A DNA stretch of 37,558 nucleotides, taken from the IMG/VR virus record IMGVR_UViG_3300025141_000300, positions 1 to 37,558 of that record; one strand, 5' to 3'. The stretch is from a virus. The position numbers and the translations under genes were made by a program. The notes beneath the pieces were generated by a model, which was given only the letters and a program-made list of their open reading frames with translations, had not been told where the DNA came from and searched no databases. Position 1 is the stretch's first letter, and each line of letters starts with the position of its first letter. Below, piece by piece: positions 33,196-37,558 of the stretch.

Positions 33196-33654
33196 TTACT
33201 CCATTGAGTCGTATTTTGTGGCGCCATTAATTTTTGTAGCTTTTAAATATTGCTTTCTATTATTGTTTTCAGAATAACTACAGTGCACCCACCCAGAGTT
33301 TGGATCTGATTCTTTCCAGTACTCGAGGATCAATTGATCATAGTCTAGGGTTTCGTTGATGTAATCTGCTAATTCTTTATTAGATACTCCGAAGATTTCG
33401 AAGTCCGCCGCCTGGCCTTTTGCATGTTGCGAGGTCGTTTTGCTGCCGATGGCAACACACAGCTCCGGGGAGCGATATCCGCTAGAAACGCTCACAACTC
33501 GAGAAAAGTGATCTCTAATTGGCTGTAGGACGTGCGTACAGAGCGATCTTAGGTTCTCCTGGTGCTCAGCACTAGGGGTATTATCAATACCCTTTCTTTC
33601 GGCTGTTTGGCTGGCTGTCAGCTCTTTTAATGAAAAATTATTGCTTAACTTCAT
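33196..33654 (-). CDS. M15-type peptidase endolysin
   Basis: 152 aa, a single M15_3/VanY-like domain. SSGYRSPELCVAIG, then TSQHAKGQAADFE with zinc ligands H77 and D84 (SxHxxGxAxD), and GWVHCSYSE with the third ligand H124. It cleaves D-amino-acid peptide bonds in peptidoglycan. No signal peptide, so it needs a holin to reach the wall. It overlaps the coiled-coil gene by 17 nt and converges with the SNF2 gene. Confidence 0.88.
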   Translation of the reverse strand: MKLSNNFSLKELTASQTAERKGIDNTPSAEHQENLRSLCTHVLQPIRDHFSRVVSVSSGYRSPELCVAIGSKTTSQHAKGQAADFEIFGVSNKELADYINETLDYDQLILEYWKESDPNSGWVHCSYSENNNRKQYLKATKINGATKYDSME

Positions 33655-33850
33655 CCTTAGTTTCCTTCTCTTTAGTTTCGGTTTGTAGTTTATCTAAATC
33701 GTCGGTTGTATATTCTAGTTTCTGTAGTGATCGTTTTAACGCAGAGTCTTTCGCTTTGCAAGCATCGGTCAGTTCATTAACCTGCTCCTTAAGGATTCGA
33801 ACCTGCTCCTTATATTCATTGATAATATCTTGATACTCTGATTTTGACAT
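33638..33850 (-). CDS. Small coiled-coil protein
   Basis: 70 aa, fully helical: MSKSEYQDIINEYKEQVRIL then KEQVNELTDACKAKDSALKR and a Lys/Glu-rich tail. No membrane helix, so not an obvious spanin on its own. Located between the giant virion protein and the endolysin. Unknown role, perhaps a lysis or virion accessory. Confidence 0.65.
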   Translation of the reverse strand: MSKSEYQDIINEYKEQVRILKEQVNELTDACKAKDSALKRSLQKLEYTTDDLDKLQTETKEKETKDEVKQ

Positions 33851-33863
33851 ATATTATTTAGGA

Positions 33864-36800
33864 TTAGCTTCTGCCGAATAGTATATCAATTTTTTGTGTA
33901 GTAGTTAACTGATTAAATGGAATATTTCCACCAGCTCCCCCTCCCTGAGCGGTTACCGTTTGTTGAGATACACTAGGTAAATTTAATGAACCCTGAATAG
34001 TTAGAGGTGCACCAGCATCCCTAGGTATTAATGGATTTTCTACATTAGGAAAAGCTGGAGCATTCAATGAGAGTCTAGAAAATTGTCTGGCTAGAGAATT
34101 AATAGTAGTCGCTGCTTCTCGATAAGGATTAGGTAGATCTAATTTTCTTGCGTTCTCTTCGAAAGCTCTTTGAACATTAAGTGATGGGGTATAGGGTCTG
34201 AATCTACCCTGCTCAATGGAGTTTAATTCTATGGCTGAGATATCTACATTACTGTCGTAAGCTTTTGTTGATATTCCTAAGGTCTTAGCTGCACCTAAGT
34301 CTAACATAAGTTTTTTCTTAACATTAAACAGAGCTCTATTAGCATTGATGTATGCATCTACAATTTCTCTAGGTTCTATGGGTCCACCTCTTAAAGATTC
34401 TCTAGTAAATAAAGATCCTGATTGTCTAACTCCTTGTTTATAGTCAGCGACTTTAAATTTAATTGTTCGTTCAGGGTTAATATCGACAGCTCTGAAACCA
34501 AAGAGTCCTCCAAACTCATCACCGAATTCATAATCTTGACCGTACTCATCGTACTTACCTCTCGTAATAACATCTACTTCTTTAATAGATCTATCTAATC
34601 TTTTAAACTGATCAAAAGAGAAAGGCATTTGAGCTTTAACTAAGTGGTCAAATATTTTAGTAGCTTTATTTCCTCCACTATCTTGTTCATTATAAACTTC
34701 ATAACCTTCTCTAGTTCTTCCACCTCTCATAATAATATCGGAGACAGCTTCCGTCCAAATGGATTCACTAATAAACGGCTCTCCGAATTCTTTCATCGAT
34801 TCAAAGACACCCGCTAATAAATCATTCATGATTCCATCTTCAGGAGCACCATCAGCTACTTGGTTAATAACGGTTTGAAGAGGTCGGATTAAAGTATCGT
34901 ATGCATTAGCGTGACTGAAGTCGACATACTTAAAGTTTCCTTCTTCATCTTTAATAGGAAGGATGGTAGAGTTTTGAGACCAGTCCGCTACATATCTTCT
35001 GATGGCTTCTCTTTCTTCATCCGTAACATCATAAATAGTTTGGAACATTTTTTGAGTTGCGTAAGGTACGGCTGCAACTGTTGTCGTAAATCCAAACAGT
35101 CTAGTGTAACCTATCCCCGTAAAAGGTTTAATAACTTTACCATTTGCTAGCGTATAAGTTTGATTAATTTCTCTTAGTGCTCTTTGAACGATGTTCACTC
35201 CTGTTCTGGCAATCTCTGCCGGAAACGATACGAAGTTTCCAATTGGAAGTTTACGTAAGCCTTTAATAAAATCAGGGACATAATCATAGTTAGGAATATT
35301 ATTCTTAACAATGTCAGCGGCTTCTTTTTCTAACCATTCCTCTGTTACTTCAATCCATTCTCCCTTAGCATTTTTCATCCATGCATCTTTAGTTCCTCTT
35401 GCGACTCCTTGTTTTTCTAAAGCTCTTGTCAGTCTAGATTTTTCTATAGCCCAAGAATATATTTTCCAGAAGTCATCTTCAGCGGTATATAAATCTTGAC
35501 CAACTGATTTTATTTTAGAGAGTTGTTTCATTAAACCTCTCATACCTTTTTGGTAGCTCATGGTTGCACCAAAGTTTATATCTTCTAGTAGTCTGGAAAG
35601 ATCTCCGAGTCTTACGTTACTGTTTACCACTCCTAATCTAATAAGCTTATCGTATAAATCATTTTGTTGTCGTGTTCCCTTAAGCCCAGTCTGTAGAGCT
35701 TGGTAGGCTAACTTCATTGGATTTTCTACTAATTCTTTCCCTGCTACTGTTACATTTACCTTACCAAAGTTGGCAGGAATAATTCCATTTGCTGCTGCGA
35801 AAGCTCCAGCACTTATAAAGTTTCTCATGTGAGTGATGGGAGATAAAATCGTTTTAGCAATCTGTGATGTGGCTTTAGGATATAAAAGAAGTCCTGTGTA
35901 CATGTCTCCTAACATTTCACTTCCCATTAAAGTAAAACCTTTAGAGTTAATTCCTTGAGCCTCAAGCGCTTCAGCTAACCCAGGACGTGCATAAAAAGTT
36001 TGTCCTCTGTTTCCAAAAGGATTACTGGCGCCTGATCCCAGACCCACTCTTCCTTTTTGAGCTTCATCCAAGACTTGAATAGGTCTATATTCACTACCAA
36101 AAAAAGCACGGGCCTCATCCTCACTTTTTGCAAACATAGGCATGATATCTGTTTTACCTGTCGCTTCTATTTCAGCTTTGGCTTTAGCTAATAGCTCATC
36201 ATTTTTATTATAAATATTTCTAAAAAATATATTTCTTTGAGCAACTAAAGAAAGTTTAGCCATACCCCCTAAAATAGTTTGCATAGGATTCTGTTGTTTA
36301 CCTAAAAGGTTTTCAAAAGCTTTTCTAAATTCCGGAGCAATTTGTGAAAGCATGGGTTTCTTAAGTCCCATTCTTGTTGCTTCATCTAGAGTAGTCTTAC
36401 CTAAAAAGAAATCAGGGATAGCAAAATAAGGATCGGATGGTTTATCCATTCTCATTCCTTTAGGAAGTTCAGCCGTGTCTAATACTCTTGCGACAGCTTG
36501 CTCTGCTTCTAGATCCGATAATGTTTTCCCTGGATTAACTTCTTCATAAGTTTTTTTAAATATATTTTTAACCTCAGTAACTGCTTCTTCAGTTGGTTTA
36601 TATCTTAGCCATGGAATAATACTTTTGTTTTGCATGACATCATAAGTAGCCCCTAAGTAATCTTTAAATTTATTTCCAAATAGATCTTTGAATTCTTTAA
36701 TTTCATCTGCGTCTAATGTTCTTCCAATAGCTGTAAAGAGATCATCCCAACGCTGTCTTATTCTTCCAAGGCCCATAATCATCGCAGTAATGTCATCATT

Positions 36801-37558
36801 CTTAGCACCTAAACCTACAAGCTTCTCGGTTAATGCTTCGAGCTTAGCCTGATCCATTTTACCCCATTGAGAAACCATCTTACCTGTAGGTGCCCCCTCT
36901 ATCATTTCATCAACTAATTTAGGATCTCCAGATAAAAGCAGATCATTAATTTCTTTTAAAAGTTTATCTCGCTCTCCTTGTTTTTGTTTATTCCATATGG
37001 TTCTAAGCGGAGGAAAGACACCATCAATAAATTTATCCGTATCTCTGGATACATTTTTAGCAAGTACAGTATCTGCACCTCTCATCCCTGTAGAAGCTCT
37101 TTCTATTTCAAAAAACTCTGGAGTCTTATCACTCCGTGCTCTAAATTTTCCGGCTACTTTGTCAATCCATCTGTCCAGTTTACTATTAGCAATGTCTAAT
37201 TTTTCTCCACGACCTGCTAATCTTTTGACAGTCGAACCAATTCCACCAATAACTCCAGTAAATAAAGCTCCTTCAGTTCCAAACTTAACTCTGTTTAATA
37301 AATCTCGGACTGCATCTTCACCCTCACCTCTAGTAATTTCTGTGGGTCCACCAATTAAATCTCCAAAGCTACCAATCTTTTCTACGTCACCAACAAAGAC
37401 TCCTTCAGCAGCACCACCGGCTAATGCACCCGCAATGAATTGATTGGTCTTACCTCTTGCGTTTAAACGTGTAGCTTCTTGAACACCTTTTTGAAGAGAA
37501 GGATTTGAAAGTTGTAAATACTTACCACTTTTTTTGGCAAGCATTGATTGTTTAGCGA
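33864..37558 (-). CDS. Giant virion-type protein, partial at N-terminus
   Basis: At least 1226 aa. The frame is open across the right edge, so the ATG at 37544 is probably internal. Content: GAAAEGVF-like apolar patches near the start, LVAQRNIFFRNIYNKNDELL, ILSPITHMRNFISAGAFAAA, LYTAEDDFWKIYSWAIEKSR, RKLPIGNFVSFPAEIARTGV, and a Pro-rich end NIPFNQLTTTQKIDILFGRS. No polymerase, lysozyme or tail-fibre motif is seen. Size and place beside the endolysin suggest an ejected internal virion protein. Probably the last late gene upstream of the endolysin; family not named. Confidence 0.7.
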   Translation of the reverse strand, partial: AKQSMLAKKSGKYLQLSNPSLQKGVQEATRLNARGKTNQFIAGALAGGAAEGVFVGDVEKIGSFGDLIGGPTEITRGEGEDAVRDLLNRVKFGTEGALFTGVIGGIGSTVKRLAGRGEKLDIANSKLDRWIDKVAGKFRARSDKTPEFFEIERASTGMRGADTVLAKNVSRDTDKFIDGVFPPLRTIWNKQKQGERDKLLKEINDLLLSGDPKLVDEMIEGAPTGKMVSQWGKMDQAKLEALTEKLVGLGAKNDDITAMIMGLGRIRQRWDDLFTAIGRTLDADEIKEFKDLFGNKFKDYLGATYDVMQNKSIIPWLRYKPTEEAVTEVKNIFKKTYEEVNPGKTLSDLEAEQAVARVLDTAELPKGMRMDKPSDPYFAIPDFFLGKTTLDEATRMGLKKPMLSQIAPEFRKAFENLLGKQQNPMQTILGGMAKLSLVAQRNIFFRNIYNKNDELLAKAKAEIEATGKTDIMPMFAKSEDEARAFFGSEYRPIQVLDEAQKGRVGLGSGASNPFGNRGQTFYARPGLAEALEAQGINSKGFTLMGSEMLGDMYTGLLLYPKATSQIAKTILSPITHMRNFISAGAFAAANGIIPANFGKVNVTVAGKELVENPMKLAYQALQTGLKGTRQQNDLYDKLIRLGVVNSNVRLGDLSRLLEDINFGATMSYQKGMRGLMKQLSKIKSVGQDLYTAEDDFWKIYSWAIEKSRLTRALEKQGVARGTKDAWMKNAKGEWIEVTEEWLEKEAADIVKNNIPNYDYVPDFIKGLRKLPIGNFVSFPAEIARTGVNIVQRALREINQTYTLANGKVIKPFTGIGYTRLFGFTTTVAAVPYATQKMFQTIYDVTDEEREAIRRYVADWSQNSTILPIKDEEGNFKYVDFSHANAYDTLIRPLQTVINQVADGAPEDGIMNDLLAGVFESMKEFGEPFISESIWTEAVSDIIMRGGRTREGYEVYNEQDSGGNKATKIFDHLVKAQMPFSFDQFKRLDRSIKEVDVITRGKYDEYGQDYEFGDEFGGLFGFRAVDINPERTIKFKVADYKQGVRQSGSLFTRESLRGGPIEPREIVDAYINANRALFNVKKKLMLDLGAAKTLGISTKAYDSNVDISAIELNSIEQGRFRPYTPSLNVQRAFEENARKLDLPNPYREAATTINSLARQFSRLSLNAPAFPNVENPLIPRDAGAPLTIQGSLNLPSVSQQTVTAQGGGAGGNIPFNQLTTTQKIDILFGRS

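Noticed and set aside
36997-37443. 148-codon plus frame
   Set aside because: Antisense shadow of the giant virion protein with Ser/Pro/Leu-biased composition typical of reverse frames.
1-37558. Circular or complete genome joining the two ends
   Set aside because: The capsid frame at position 1 does not continue into the frame open at 37558, and tail genes are missing, so the window is a cut piece.
1-37558. CRISPR array, IS element, integrase or att site
   Set aside because: No spaced direct repeats of CRISPR type, no transposase or recombinase motifs and no tRNA-like att target seen.

Overview
The window is most of an AT-rich, tailed double-stranded DNA phage genome. The gene set points to a podovirus-like phage of marine bacteria, similar in style to uncultured marine virome phages and pelagiphages. 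That attribution rests on remembered family resemblance, not on a search. Hallmarks are a large terminase, portal, scaffold, the first 11 codons of the likely capsid gene, a family A DNA polymerase, a TOTE/AEP-type primase, a UvrD-like helicase, a SNF2-like helicase, DUF3310 and an M15 endolysin. No integrase, phage RNA polymerase, tRNA or CRISPR array was seen. Both ends are cut inside genes, so capsid and tail genes lie outside the window.

Layout (most genes are on the minus strand, so transcription runs right to left). Right edge, 33196-37558: a very large virion-type protein (cut at the edge), a coiled-coil protein and the endolysin. 31713-33143: the SNF2 helicase alone on the plus strand, fired from a promoter that overlaps, face to face, the promoter of the minus-strand replication operon. 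24479-31628: replication operon (two small conserved proteins, a possible ssDNA-binding protein, primase, UvrD helicase, DUF3310, PolA). 17017-24466: a dense accessory run of overlapping small genes (tiny membrane proteins and lipoproteins, Cys-rich and zinc-ribbon microproteins, an RHH regulator, an AT-hook-like protein, a LAGLIDADG endonuclease, a SET-domain protein, a PD-(D/E)XK exonuclease). 16481-17020: the probable small terminase on the plus strand.

13244-15771 is a plus-strand island that looks richer in GC than its surroundings. It carries small zinc-finger genes, a GP88-like Cys-rich protein and about 600 nt without a credible gene. That noncoding stretch has its own promoter-like sequence and is packed with hairpins. 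These include three long stems at about 160-nt spacing that share an outer sequence and an identical G-G mismatch. Around it sit CAAGC repeats and copies of a GGGTGGGCCCGCCC near-palindrome placed 23-36 nt upstream of strong sigma70-like promoters. This is the best candidate for an undescribed element: a large structured phage RNA with a repeated promoter module.

11344-13054 is a small minus-strand operon of unknown genes. 1-11020 is the minus-strand packaging and head operon: TerL, two large virion-type proteins, portal, a holin-like protein, a string of very basic small proteins, a GroES-like co-chaperonin, scaffold and the capsid start. Several promoters place the predicted transcription start on or within a few bases of an ATG, suggesting leaderless mRNAs. 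Inverted repeats of ATAGGA/ATGGGATA type overlap several of these promoters and may be phage operators.
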